A DNA stretch of 64,000 bases, taken from positions 1 to 64,000 of the forward strand of contig NZ_JADEKP010000011.1 of the NCBI RefSeq assembly GCF_015234215.1. Reading direction: 5' to 3'. This DNA is from Clostridium chrysemydis (GTDB lineage Bacteria; Bacillota; Clostridia; Clostridiales; Clostridiaceae). The notes under the pieces were generated by a model. That model had not been told where the DNA came from. It made no database searches and was given only the letters and a program-made list of their open reading frames with translations. Shown here in pieces: positions 14,918-24,262 of the stretch. Both the position numbers and the translations under genes were made by a program. The number at the start of each line of letters is the position of its first letter. The stretch's first letter is position 1.

Positions 14918-16408
14918 GTGCTTAGAAAAATATTATTTACTATTTCAATATTTTTAATTTTACCGTTTGTTTTAACAGGATGTGTTAAATTAGATTCTAA
15001 TGAAATGGTTCAAATAAATACTCCTAAAAATGATAATTTATCAATAAAAGGTAAATGGGATATAGAAAGTTACGAAGTTATAGATAAAAGTACGTATTCG
15101 AAAGATAGTATAAACAGTTTAAAAGGAAAAGACATTATTATTGACAATGATAAAATAAAAGTAGGTGATAAAGAATACGTTAGTGTTTCTTATAAATTAA
15201 AGGTAGTAAAATCAGATTACGAAATATCATATGGTTCAAAATTTACTGCATCAGAACTTGGAATAGGAACAAAGGATATTGAAGTTATCACAGCTAGTGA
15301 TAAAAATAATATAATTTTTGATTTCTTTAAAAACGGAGATAGCAGCGGATATATATACTACCAAGGTGTTTTATTTAAAGTAAAAAAAGTCGATAAGGCA
15401 CGTGAAGAAGAATTTAATACTTCAGTTGATAATCAAATAGATTCAAAAGCTAGTAGTACTACAAAAGGAATGGATAAAGGGCTTTATTTAACACTAAAAA
15501 CTCCTAGAGTTAAATTAGATGATGGAAGTTATTCTGATGAAAAGTATAGAACACTTTGGGTAAGTTATGTAGATGGAAAAGTTCATCCTGTAGATGAAGT
15601 AAGCGGTATATTATTTCCTAGAATGTCAGGTATGTGGGTACTTAATAAAAAACATGTACAAAAGAACGGACATACTCAAGAATATTTTACAGCAAGCCAG
15701 TTTAAAAGGGAAAGTAAAGATGAATACAAAATAGAAAAAGGAGTTAGTATTTACAGCAATATTAACTATATATCAAATGATTATGTTTTAACTGAAAAAT
15801 ATACAGGAAATGATTTTCAAAATAAATTCCCAGATTACGAAGTATTACCTGTAGATAATTTATTATCAGATAGGGGAATAGTAATAAGTGATATCTATCC
15901 TAAAAACATAAATTCAATTTATGAAAGTGACTTTTCTAAAGAATTAAAATCTTTAAGCCAAGAAGAAATAAGAGACGTTATGCCTACTATAAACTACGGA
16001 AATTTCACAGTTAAAAGAGATGATGGGAAGTGGGATTTATACGGTAGAATTTCACCTATAGATCCAAATGGAAAATCATTTGACTATCCATTAAATATTA
16101 AACCAAATGCTAGTTTAGTTAACTTTGATACCTTAAGTATCCCGTGGAGGGCATTAAGAGGAGAAGTGCCTCTTATAAAAGATGCTTATATGTCTCCGGA
16201 TGGTAAGCTTGCAGTAATATTAATAGAAAACGAGATTTTAGTTTATAATGTAATTGATGGAAATAAATTAGAAACTACACCTTCTGAAAGATATGAAATA
16301 AAAGATGATGAAAAAGTCATCATGTCAGATTGGTGTGAAAGTGACTACGTTGAAATGTGGGGTAACACTTTCAAAGAATTTAAAAAAGAAGTAAATAAGG
16401 AGGGATAA
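14918..16408 (+). CDS. Lipoprotein of unknown function in a two-component operon
   Basis: The GTG start follows AGGGAGG. The first 22 residues form a lipoprotein signal with lipobox VLTGC (lipid-modified Cys22). The remaining 474 residues are Lys/Asp/Ser-rich with repeated beta-strand-like segments and look secreted; I recognise no catalytic motif. Placement two bases after a sensor kinase and one base before tldD suggests an envelope sensor accessory or a surface target of the system. A beta-propeller-like fold is possible from segments such as MSPDGKLAVILIENEILVYN (about 426-445) but unproven. Confidence 0.75.
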   Translation: MLRKILFTISIFLILPFVLTGCVKLDSNEMVQINTPKNDNLSIKGKWDIESYEVIDKSTYSKDSINSLKGKDIIIDNDKIKVGDKEYVSVSYKLKVVKSDYEISYGSKFTASELGIGTKDIEVITASDKNNIIFDFFKNGDSSGYIYYQGVLFKVKKVDKAREEEFNTSVDNQIDSKASSTTKGMDKGLYLTLKTPRVKLDDGSYSDEKYRTLWVSYVDGKVHPVDEVSGILFPRMSGMWVLNKKHVQKNGHTQEYFTASQFKRESKDEYKIEKGVSIYSNINYISNDYVLTEKYTGNDFQNKFPDYEVLPVDNLLSDRGIVISDIYPKNINSIYESDFSKELKSLSQEEIRDVMPTINYGNFTVKRDDGKWDLYGRISPIDPNGKSFDYPLNIKPNASLVNFDTLSIPWRALRGEVPLIKDAYMSPDGKLAVILIENEILVYNVIDGNKLETTPSERYEIKDDEKVIMSDWCESDYVEMWGNTFKEFKKEVNKEG

Positions 16409-16409
16409 T

Positions 16410-17792
16410 ATGTTATCAAAAGAAGTTATAGGTAAAGTTTTATCAAGATGTCTTATAACAGGTGGAGACTTTGCTGAAATTTTTGAAGAAGATAGTATTT
16501 CAAATTCATTATCTATCTTAGATAATAAAGTACAAAGCGCTATAGGTGGAAGAAGCTATGGTGTTGGAATAAGGATTTTTAAAGGATTAAAGAGTATCTA
16601 TGCGTATACAAACAACAACTCTTTAGAGAGTCTTTTAGATACTGCATATAAAGCAGCACTTGCACTTGGAGACTTAAAAGAAGAAAAGGAAATAATTTTA
16701 AATAATAAAATCATAGTTCCAAATAATCATATAATTAAGCATTATCCAGAAGCTGTAGATTATGCTAAAAAGATTGGAATTATGAGAAACGCTTATAATA
16801 GTGCTAAAGATTATAGCACTGATATATCTAAAGTTAGTGTAAGTTATGCAGATAAGGACCAAAAGATTTTAATTGCAAACTCAGAAGGTTTATTTAAAGA
16901 AGATAGAAGAGTTAGAACTAGACTTGGAATAAGTGCTATAGCATCTAAAGACTCAGAAAATCAAACAGGTTTTGAGGGACCAGGACGTTCTATGGGCTTT
17001 GAGATGTTTGAAGAAATAGACCCAGAATTTTACGCAAAAGAAGCGGCTAGAACTGCTGTAACTATGCTTCATGCAAAAGAATGTCCAGCAGGAAAGATGA
17101 CTGTTGCTATAGATAACGGTTTTGGAGGAGTGTTATTCCACGAGGCTTGCGGTCACTCTTTAGAAGCGACATCAGTTGCTAAAGGAAACTCAGAGTTTTC
17201 AGGAAAGCTTGGACAGCAAATTGCATCTACAAAAGTTACAGCTATAGATGACGGAACTATAAAATCAGCTTGGGGTTCTATAAATATAGATGATGAAGGT
17301 CATGAATCGAGAAAAAATATATTAATCGAAGATGGTATTTTAAAAGGCTATATGATTGATAAATTAAATGGTAGAAGAATGAATATGGAACCTACAGGTA
17401 ACGGAAGAAGACAAAGCTATAAGTATGCTCCAACTTCAAGAATGACAAATACTTATATAGCGGCAGGAACTGATAATACAGAAGATATTATTAAATCAAT
17501 AGATAATGGATTATATGCTAAAAAGCTAGGCGGAGGTTCAGTAAACCCTGTAACTGGAGAATTTAACTTTAATGTAGCAGAAGGATATCTTGTTAAAAAT
17601 GGTATTATAGGAGACCCTGTAAGAGGAGCTTCACTTATAGGTAAAGGAAGCGAAGTATTAATGAAAATAGATATGGTGGGAGATAATATAGCGCAATCTC
17701 AAGGAATGTGTGGTTCATCTTCTGGAAGTATACCAGTTAATGTAGGTCAGCCTATGATAAGAGTTAAAGATATGACTGTAGGTGGAAGATAG
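16410..17792 (+). CDS. tldD: TldD metalloprotease subunit
   Basis: Catalytic half of the TldD/TldE heterodimeric protease, which degrades unfolded or flexible peptides and in some bacteria matures peptide antibiotics. The zinc motif HEACGH (His244, Glu245, His249) is intact and followed by SLEA. The C-terminal GMCGSSSGSIPVNVGQPMIRVKDMTVGG segment is the usual TldD tail. Length is 460 aa. The ATG follows AAGGAGGG. It sits directly between the lipoprotein gene and tldE. Confidence 0.92.
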   Translation: MLSKEVIGKVLSRCLITGGDFAEIFEEDSISNSLSILDNKVQSAIGGRSYGVGIRIFKGLKSIYAYTNNNSLESLLDTAYKAALALGDLKEEKEIILNNKIIVPNNHIIKHYPEAVDYAKKIGIMRNAYNSAKDYSTDISKVSVSYADKDQKILIANSEGLFKEDRRVRTRLGISAIASKDSENQTGFEGPGRSMGFEMFEEIDPEFYAKEAARTAVTMLHAKECPAGKMTVAIDNGFGGVLFHEACGHSLEATSVAKGNSEFSGKLGQQIASTKVTAIDDGTIKSAWGSINIDDEGHESRKNILIEDGILKGYMIDKLNGRRMNMEPTGNGRRQSYKYAPTSRMTNTYIAAGTDNTEDIIKSIDNGLYAKKLGGGSVNPVTGEFNFNVAEGYLVKNGIIGDPVRGASLIGKGSEVLMKIDMVGDNIAQSQGMCGSSSGSIPVNVGQPMIRVKDMTVGGR

Positions 17793-17808
17793 GAGGTGCA
17801 AAATAATT

Positions 17809-19152
17809 ATGGAATTTAAAGAATTTAAAGAGAAATTATTTAAAAAAGCTAAAAAGAGCGGTTTAGACGAGTTTGAAATATATTACCAAGATAAAGAAAG
17901 TTTAAGCATAAATATCTACAAAGAAGAGGTAGAAAAATATAATTTAAATAAGTCATTTGGAGTATCCTTTAGAGCTAAATATAAAGAAAGAATGGGATAT
18001 TCTTATACTGAAATAATTGATGAAGATTCTATAGATATGCTTATAAAAAATGCAAAACAAGGAGCTGAATTTATAGAAGATGATGATATTCAATTTATTT
18101 ATGAAGGTGATAAATCTTACGAAAAAGTAGAAAACTACTATAAAGCGTTAGAAAATATTGACCCTGAAAAACTTATAGAACTTGCTATAAATATGGAAAG
18201 AGAATGTAAAAAGCAAAGTGACAAGGTAGATAACTTTGGAGGATGCGGAATAAGCTATGTAAATTCAAGTTATGGAATTATAAATTCAAAAGGTTTAGAT
18301 TTAGGGGATAAATTAAATTTACTAACAGCTTATGTTGTACCTATACTAGATATAGATTCTAAAAAATATGATGGGTTTGGTTATGCTACGGCTAAGAGTT
18401 TAGAAGAAGTAAACCCAGAAAAAATAGCTTCTATGGGAATAGAAGAGGCTATGAAAAAAGTTAATGCAAAGCAAATAAAATCTTCTAAATACAAAACTAT
18501 AATAAATAATGAAGCTATGGTGTCTATTCTTCAATCATTCTGGTCAGTATTTGATGCAGATTTAGCTCAAAAAGGGATTTCTCTTTTAAAGGGTAAAGAA
18601 GGAAATATAATTGCATCTAATAAAGTAAATATAATTGATAACCCATTACTTAAAGATGGTTTAGCATCTGTAGGATTTGATGATGAAGGAGTAGCTACAT
18701 TTAAAAAATCACTAGTAGAAAAAGGTGAACTTAAAACCCTACTTCATAACTTAAAAACAGCGAATAAAGCAGGAATAAAATCTACGGGAAGTGGATTTAA
18801 AAGTTCTTATGCATCTCCTGTATCAGTAGGTCCTTCAAACCTTTATATAGAAAAGGGTGAAAAGACTTTAGATGAAGCTATAAAAGAAGTTAATAACGGT
18901 CTTTTAGTAACTGAGTTTTCAGGACTTCATTCTGGTGCAAACTCAATAACTGGAGAGTTTTCTTTAGCAGCTAGAGGCTTTAAGATTACTGACGGAAAAA
19001 TAGACCACCCTGTTGAACAGATAACTGTTGCAGGAAACTTCTTTACTTTATTAAAGGATATAGAGGATGTGTGTGACGATATAAAATTCCCAATGAGTAG
19101 TTTCGGATCACCTTCTGTAATAGTAAAAGAACTTTCTATAGCAGGAGAGTAG
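17809..19152 (+). CDS. pmbA: TldE/PmbA, non-catalytic partner of TldD
   Basis: Partner that forms the closed protease chamber with TldD; as in the family it has no HExxxH motif. Length is 447 aa. The ATG at 17809 is used because AGGAGGTGC lies ten bases upstream; the open frame extends 27 bases further back, overlapping tldD, without a ribosome site. The C-terminal GSPSVIVKELSIAG is typical of PmbA. It ends the five-gene operon at a strong two-way terminator. Confidence 0.92.
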   Translation: MEFKEFKEKLFKKAKKSGLDEFEIYYQDKESLSINIYKEEVEKYNLNKSFGVSFRAKYKERMGYSYTEIIDEDSIDMLIKNAKQGAEFIEDDDIQFIYEGDKSYEKVENYYKALENIDPEKLIELAINMERECKKQSDKVDNFGGCGISYVNSSYGIINSKGLDLGDKLNLLTAYVVPILDIDSKKYDGFGYATAKSLEEVNPEKIASMGIEEAMKKVNAKQIKSSKYKTIINNEAMVSILQSFWSVFDADLAQKGISLLKGKEGNIIASNKVNIIDNPLLKDGLASVGFDDEGVATFKKSLVEKGELKTLLHNLKTANKAGIKSTGSGFKSSYASPVSVGPSNLYIEKGEKTLDEAIKEVNNGLLVTEFSGLHSGANSITGEFSLAARGFKITDGKIDHPVEQITVAGNFFTLLKDIEDVCDDIKFPMSSFGSPSVIVKELSIAGE

Positions 19153-19177
19153 ATAATTAAAAGAGCGATTATAATTA

Positions 19178-19219
19178 AAAATACACCTAACAATTTTAGT
19201 TAATTGTTAGGTGTATTTT
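19178..19219. terminator. Bidirectional intrinsic terminator
   Basis: AAAATACACCTAACAATT (19178-19195) pairs perfectly with 19202-19219 around a 6-base loop, with T-rich flanks on both strands. It serves the convergent tldE (+) and small membrane protein (-) genes. Confidence 0.9.
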
Positions 19220-19237
19220 ATTTAAGAAATTTTTAGG

Positions 19238-19621
19238 CTAGTAATAGTAGTATGAGCTATTAAAAAGAGTAGCGAATAAAGAGGCTAAAACTACTGCATA
19301 AAGTATTATAATAGCTATTGTTATTATGAATGACGCAATACCAGCTCTATTCCAAGTTGCTTGGATTTCAAGGAATTTGTCTACATCTTCGTTTGTATAG
19401 TTACCATTTTTAAAAGCCCAAGAGTTGCCTTTAAAACCACATACAAAGACCCAAACTATATTAAAGAATGGGATTAGACAAAGTAAAGGTAAGTAGCTTT
19501 TATTACCTATCCCCCAGATGATATTGAACATAAATGCGCCCCAGTTCCACTTTTTTATTTTTGCTGGAACTTCAAGGCTTAAATGGTCCTCAGAGTTAAC
19601 TTCATAATTTCTAACTTCCAC
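19238..19621 (-). CDS. Small membrane protein, unknown function
   Basis: A 127-aa protein beginning with a soluble acidic stretch, then KKWNWGAFMFNIIWGIGNKSYLPLL and two or three hydrophobic segments (about 35-70 and 93-120), ending in a Tyr run. I do not recognise a named family; the WNWGAFMFN...WGI pattern recurs in small clostridial membrane proteins. The GTG at 19621 is preferred: a GGGGG site precedes it by about five bases, while the upstream TTG at 19651 has none. Monocistronic, between two terminators. Confidence 0.7.
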   Translation of the reverse strand: MEVRNYEVNSEDHLSLEVPAKIKKWNWGAFMFNIIWGIGNKSYLPLLCLIPFFNIVWVFVCGFKGNSWAFKNGNYTNEDVDKFLEIQATWNRAGIASFIITIAIIILYAVVLASLFATLFNSSYYYY

Positions 19622-19691
19622 TTGAATCCCCCTAATAATTTTTACATACAAATAATACCATAAAATAATAAAAATGGGAATAGGTAAAATT

Positions 19692-19724
19692 AAAAAACCA
19701 GCAAAATTAAATGCTGGTTTTTTT
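19692..19724. terminator. Bidirectional intrinsic terminator
   Basis: AAAAAACCAGCA (19692-19703) pairs with TGCTGGTTTTTT (19712-19723) around an 8-base loop, A-rich before and T-rich after. It lies just beyond the ltaS stop on the minus strand and may stop ltaS transcripts before they enter the small membrane-protein gene. Confidence 0.8.
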
Positions 19725-19760
19725 ATCGTAATCTAACTTTTGAAAAATACAAATTTTTTA

Positions 19761-21638
19761 TTATTTTGGTAGTCCAAAGTAATTTGCACGGATAAGCATA
19801 TCAGATATTTGCTGACTATCTTTTATAAGATTAATATCTTTTTCGCTTAAATCTTTAGTGTCTCCAACTATTCTACCTGAATTAAGTATAGCATAATCTT
19901 TATCAGTATTTAATAGGGATCTTCCCATGGTTGAATTTTTATATTCATCACTTGAGATACCTAATCCATAAAGAAGTGTTGGCATAATATCAATTTGACC
20001 ACCAGTAACATCGAATTTCTTTCCGATTTTTTGAGTTTTATCATATATTATTAGTGGAACTCTTGGATTTCCCTCATCTGAGAACCAAGGTTCTTTCTTT
20101 GATAACATATCTATAGTATGACCATAATATTTGTGAACGCCAGTATGATCCCCTGTAATAGCAACTACAGTATTATCTAAAAGTCCCTCTTTATCAAGAG
20201 ATTTTAAGAAGTTACCTATCATAGAATCAGTGTAGTGAATAGATTCTAAGTATCCACCCATTTCACTTTTATCAAGTTCAGGGTTTAAGTCTAACTTACG
20301 CATATCTTTTGGAAGTTCAAAAGGCATATGAGAAGTTAAAGTTACAGTAAATGCATAAAATGGTTCTTTTAATTCTTTTATCATAGGCGTTATTTGATTA
20401 AAGAACTCTCCATCACTAATTCCCATCCCAACTATATCTTTATCATCTACTTTATAAGAATAGAAGTCAGTGAATTTTTGGAATCCCATTCCAAGTAATG
20501 CGTTTCTGTAATTCCAAAATGATCCTTTATCAGGATGGAAAGCTTCTGTAGAGTATCCGTTACTTTCTAAAATTCTTGGCATAGAATTATAATCACGTAT
20601 AGGATATCTAAAGAAAGTAGTTCCAGTTCTAACAGGAATCATTGAAGTATTAACCATAAGGTCTGAGTCTGCACTAGTACCTTGATTTACTTGTTCGTAT
20701 ATATTTGGGAAGTATATTCCGTCTTTTTTCAAGTTATCAAGTACAGGTGTTATTTTTTTACCGTTTATCTCTTGACCTACAGCAAAGTTTTCTAAAGATT
20801 CAACTTGAATAACTATAAGGTTTTTACCTTTGAATTTTCCAAAGTATTCGTTATTTTTTAAGCCTTTATTTTTAAAATTAAGGTAATCTGTAACTAACTT
20901 TTTATCTGAATCTGTTAATTCATAAGGCTTTGAATTCTTATATACATCATAGGCATCAAATATATGATAACCTATAGGTGAAAAGAATTGTGAAGTTTGA
21001 GTTGAATCAAATGTTTGAAACATATACCCGTTTGAAACATCAGTGTTATTTAATATATGTATGTTAAAAGGAACATAACCTATAAAAACTATTGACCCTA
21101 AAAAAGAAACTAGGAAAGTTTTAATAGCACGCTTTTTAACAGAAAAAATAGCTTTTCTTTTCACATATACATAAATACCAAGTATAACAAAATCTAAAAG
21201 GAACAATAAATCGTATGGGGTAATCATAGAGAATATTGATCCGCTCATATTATCTAAATTAGCAGTTTGGGTTACTATTAGTAAAGATGGAAGTGTTAAA
21301 AATCCTCTAAAATATAATAAATCAGTAAGTATTATAGAAGTTAATACAGCATCTATTATAAATAGGTAAATTACTCTTCCTTTACCTTTAAAAAGTAAGG
21401 CAAAACTTAAAAATAGTAGTGTGAACGCAAAATAATAAGTTAAACAATATTTAGAACTATCAATTCCAATCCAAAGGTTTAAAGAATAACAATCAGAGTT
21501 TCTAATAAAACCTTGGAATAATATACTTTTTATTATTATTGAAATTAAAGGAATTAAGAAAAGAATAGTTCTAGATTTTGTGGAATTATCGATATTTTTG
21601 AATGAAAAATTCTTTATTTTTGATAAGAACTTGTCCAA
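19761..21638 (-). CDS. ltaS: Lipoteichoic acid synthase family sulfatase-fold enzyme
   Basis: Polymerises glycerol phosphate from phosphatidylglycerol onto a membrane anchor outside the cell. An N-terminal part with about five membrane segments is followed by an extracellular sulfatase-like domain with VIQVESLENF (metal Glu), NQGTSADSD (nucleophile Thr) and AITGDHTG (metal Asp/His), matching the LtaS active site. Length is 625 aa. The TTG at 21638 is chosen because GAGAGGTGA lies just upstream; the frame stays open another 21 codons. Paralogues in this family can act as primases or phosphoglycerol transferases, so the exact role is inferred. Confidence 0.88.
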   Translation of the reverse strand: MDKFLSKIKNFSFKNIDNSTKSRTILFLIPLISIIIKSILFQGFIRNSDCYSLNLWIGIDSSKYCLTYYFAFTLLFLSFALLFKGKGRVIYLFIIDAVLTSIILTDLLYFRGFLTLPSLLIVTQTANLDNMSGSIFSMITPYDLLFLLDFVILGIYVYVKRKAIFSVKKRAIKTFLVSFLGSIVFIGYVPFNIHILNNTDVSNGYMFQTFDSTQTSQFFSPIGYHIFDAYDVYKNSKPYELTDSDKKLVTDYLNFKNKGLKNNEYFGKFKGKNLIVIQVESLENFAVGQEINGKKITPVLDNLKKDGIYFPNIYEQVNQGTSADSDLMVNTSMIPVRTGTTFFRYPIRDYNSMPRILESNGYSTEAFHPDKGSFWNYRNALLGMGFQKFTDFYSYKVDDKDIVGMGISDGEFFNQITPMIKELKEPFYAFTVTLTSHMPFELPKDMRKLDLNPELDKSEMGGYLESIHYTDSMIGNFLKSLDKEGLLDNTVVAITGDHTGVHKYYGHTIDMLSKKEPWFSDEGNPRVPLIIYDKTQKIGKKFDVTGGQIDIMPTLLYGLGISSDEYKNSTMGRSLLNTDKDYAILNSGRIVGDTKDLSEKDINLIKDSQQISDMLIRANYFGLPK

Positions 21639-21776
21639 TAAATCACCTCTCAAATTTTCTAGTCCAATTAAAATTATATTATAGGTAAATATATAAAGCA
21701 ATAAAGTTTTAAACTAAATAAAATGGATATGTTATAATAATTATTATAAATTAGATAGTTTTTTGGAGGGATTAAG

Positions 21777-22346
21777 ATGAAAAAAATAGATTGCAGAGGT
21801 TTAGCGTGTCCTATGCCTGTAATAAGCACAAAAAAATATTTTGAAGGTATAGAAGAAGGAATAGCTGAAATCATAGTAGATAATGAAATAGCAAATACTA
21901 ATATCACTAGATTTTCAGAAAATGAAGGATTTAAAGTAGAGAGTAAATTAGAAAATGGTGATTATATATTAACTATAACTAAAGAGAAGACTTCTAAAAC
22001 TTTAGAGAAAAAAGAAGGATTTGCTATAATGATAACTACTGATAAATTAGGTGAAGGTTCAGAAGAACTAGGTAAAACTCTTATGAAGAGCTACGTTTAT
22101 GCGTTAAGCGAATCAAAGGAAATACCAGAAGAAATAATATTCTTAAATGGTGGAGTAAAATTAACTTCTGAGGGGTCAGAAGTTTTAGAAAGCTTAGAAG
22201 AACTTTCTAAAAAAGGAAGTAGAATCATAAGTTGTGGAGCATGTTTAGATTTTTATGGATTAAAAGATGATCTTAAAATAGGTGAGATTGGAAATATGTA
22301 CACGATAGTAGAAATATCAAACTCAAAGAGAACATTAAAGATTTAA
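21777..22346 (+). CDS. yedF: YedF-type sulfurtransferase-like protein (TusA plus DsrE-like domains)
   Basis: Residues 1-70 form a TusA/SirA fold with the motif DCRGLACPMP, where Cys11 of the CPxP motif is the likely sulfur or selenium carrier. Residues about 80-189 form a DsrE-like domain (FAIMITTDKLGEG, FLNGGVKL, ISCGACLDFYG). This two-domain arrangement is the YedF family linked to selenium metabolism. It is the first gene of a three-gene operon with a lipid kinase and a flavoprotein. TTTGGAGGG precedes the ATG. Confidence 0.88.
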   Translation: MKKIDCRGLACPMPVISTKKYFEGIEEGIAEIIVDNEIANTNITRFSENEGFKVESKLENGDYILTITKEKTSKTLEKKEGFAIMITTDKLGEGSEELGKTLMKSYVYALSESKEIPEEIIFLNGGVKLTSEGSEVLESLEELSKKGSRIISCGACLDFYGLKDDLKIGEIGNMYTIVEISNSKRTLKI

Positions 22347-22377
22347 CTTTAGTAATTAAAATAGAAGAGGAAATTAA

Positions 22378-23262
22378 ATGAAGCATGTATTTGTAATTAA
22401 TCCAGTAGCTGGTAAAGGGAAAGCTTTAGAATATGAGGAGAGAATTATAGAAATCTTTAAAGATAGAGATGAAGATTTTGAAACGATAATTACGAAAGAG
22501 GTTGGTCATGCTGTAAAAGCCTTAAAAGAGGCTACAAAAGATGAGGATTGTAGAGTTTACTCTATAGGTGGAGATGGGACTTTAAATGAAGTTTTAAATG
22601 GAATAGTAGGAAGCGGCTCTTCTTTAGGAGTCGTTCCTGCAGGTTCTGGAAATGATTTTGCAAGAACTTTATATAATAAAGAATATGGTGATAAACTTTT
22701 AGAAAAACTTATAGATGGTAAAGAAGAAGTTATAGACTTATGCAAAATAAATGAAAGATATTATTTAAATATATCTTCTATAGGGTTTGATGCAGAAGTT
22801 GTTATGAATGCTAGAAAGTATAAAAAGCACAGGTTTATAAGTGGTTCTATGGCATATTTTATAAGTGTTATACATACGTTATTTACCTTTAAGCCAATGC
22901 ATCTTACTGTTTATTTAGATAATGAGATAAAAGAAGAGGAGATGTATTTAGTTGCAGTTGCAAACGGTAAATACTATGGTGGTGGGATAAAGATAGCCCC
23001 TAATGCTGATATAAAAGATGGTAAGCTAGAAGTTTATGCTATAAAGAAACCAAAGATACATAGATTAATTAAATTTTTACCAAAAGTACTTAAAGGACAA
23101 GATGTAAGTGGTATAGATGAAATAAAATATCTAAAATGTGAAAAGATAAGAGTAATTGCAAAAAAACCTACTGTTGTAAATATAGATGGTGAACTAACAT
23201 ATTTAAAAGATATTACTTTTGAAATAATAAAAGATGGAATTAAAATAATAATTCCAAGATAA
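22378..23262 (+). CDS. Diacylglycerol/lipid kinase of the DagK family
   Basis: Predicted ATP-dependent lipid kinase. The N-terminus FVINPVAGKGKA, the nucleotide loop SIGGDGTLNEVLNG (about 60-73) and GVVPAGSGNDFARTL are the conserved DAGK catalytic motifs; the second beta-sandwich domain shows NGKYYGGGIKIAPNA. Length is 294 aa, normal for DgkB/YegS proteins. AGAGGAA precedes the ATG by about eight bases. It may recycle diacylglycerol made by the neighbouring LtaS, though it sits in a divergent operon. Confidence 0.9.
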   Translation: MKHVFVINPVAGKGKALEYEERIIEIFKDRDEDFETIITKEVGHAVKALKEATKDEDCRVYSIGGDGTLNEVLNGIVGSGSSLGVVPAGSGNDFARTLYNKEYGDKLLEKLIDGKEEVIDLCKINERYYLNISSIGFDAEVVMNARKYKKHRFISGSMAYFISVIHTLFTFKPMHLTVYLDNEIKEEEMYLVAVANGKYYGGGIKIAPNADIKDGKLEVYAIKKPKIHRLIKFLPKVLKGQDVSGIDEIKYLKCEKIRVIAKKPTVVNIDGELTYLKDITFEIIKDGIKIIIPR

Positions 23263-23290
23263 CCTTAAGTTTGGAGGTATAAAGCAAGTT

Positions 23291-24262
23291 ATGAAGGAGT
23301 ATGATTTAGTTGTTGTAGGTGCTGGAATAGCAGGTATGACAGCAGCATTTGAAGCTGGAAAAAGAGGCGTGAAAAATATTATTATAATCGAAAGAGAAGA
23401 TTATATAGGTGGAATTTTAAATCAATGTATACACAATGGTTTTGGACTTGAACTTTTAGGAGAAGAAGTTACAGGACCAGAGTTTATAAATATAATAAAT
23501 GAGAAATTAAAAGATATAGATTGCACTATAAAATTAAAAACTTCTGTATTAGAGATTTCAAATGATAATATAATATCTTATGTAAATGAAAAAGAAGGAA
23601 TAAATGAAATAAAGGCTAAGGCTATTATTTTAGCTACAGGTTGCAGAGAAAGATATACCGGAAATATACTAATTCCGACAAACAAATACGAAGGTGTTTC
23701 GACAGTTGGAAATGCGCATAGATTTATAAATATCGAAGGATTATTTCCCGGGAAAGAACCACTAATTACTGCAAACAGTAGGTGGGCTATGATTTTAGCT
23801 AGAAGAGTACAAATAGAAGGTGGAAAAGTATCAGCTCTTTTACTTAGCGAAGATTCGGGATATATTCCGACAGAAGAAGACTTAGAACTTATTAAGCCAT
23901 TTAACATAAAAGTAATAAAAGGTTATACTCTAACAGAACTTAGTGGAGATGGAAGAATACAAAGTGCAAAACTTAGAGAGAATAACGGAAGCGATGAAAT
24001 AGAAATAAATTGCGATTCTTTATTTTTATCTGTAGGATATTATCCTGAACTTGGTATAGTTAAAAAGATAAATATACTTAAAGATAAAGAAAGAAGAGTT
24101 CCTATATTAGATGGATTTAAAACGTCTATAGATGGGATTTTTGCTTGTGGTAATGTTATCTATGGAACAGACTGTGTGAATTTAAAAAATATTGATGGAA
24201 TAGAGTGTGGTTTTGAAGCTGCAAAATACTTAAAAGATAATTTTGCAAGCTTCAGTAAATAA
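23291..24262 (+). CDS. FAD-dependent pyridine nucleotide oxidoreductase
   Basis: The dinucleotide-binding motif VVGAGIAGMTAAFEAG (about 8-23) and the segment GGILNQCIHNGFGLELLGEE identify the flavoprotein family that in firmicutes often accompanies glycerol-3-phosphate oxidase genes. A second NAD-type fold is weaker. The C-terminal GIFACGNVIYGTD is the usual FAD-binding end. Length is 323 aa. TTGGAGGT lies upstream of the ATG. Its last 33 bases overlap the end of the SGNH hydrolase gene on the other strand. The substrate is not known. Confidence 0.85.
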   Translation: MKEYDLVVVGAGIAGMTAAFEAGKRGVKNIIIIEREDYIGGILNQCIHNGFGLELLGEEVTGPEFINIINEKLKDIDCTIKLKTSVLEISNDNIISYVNEKEGINEIKAKAIILATGCRERYTGNILIPTNKYEGVSTVGNAHRFINIEGLFPGKEPLITANSRWAMILARRVQIEGGKVSALLLSEDSGYIPTEEDLELIKPFNIKVIKGYTLTELSGDGRIQSAKLRENNGSDEIEINCDSLFLSVGYYPELGIVKKINILKDKERRVPILDGFKTSIDGIFACGNVIYGTDCVNLKNIDGIECGFEAAKYLKDNFASFSK

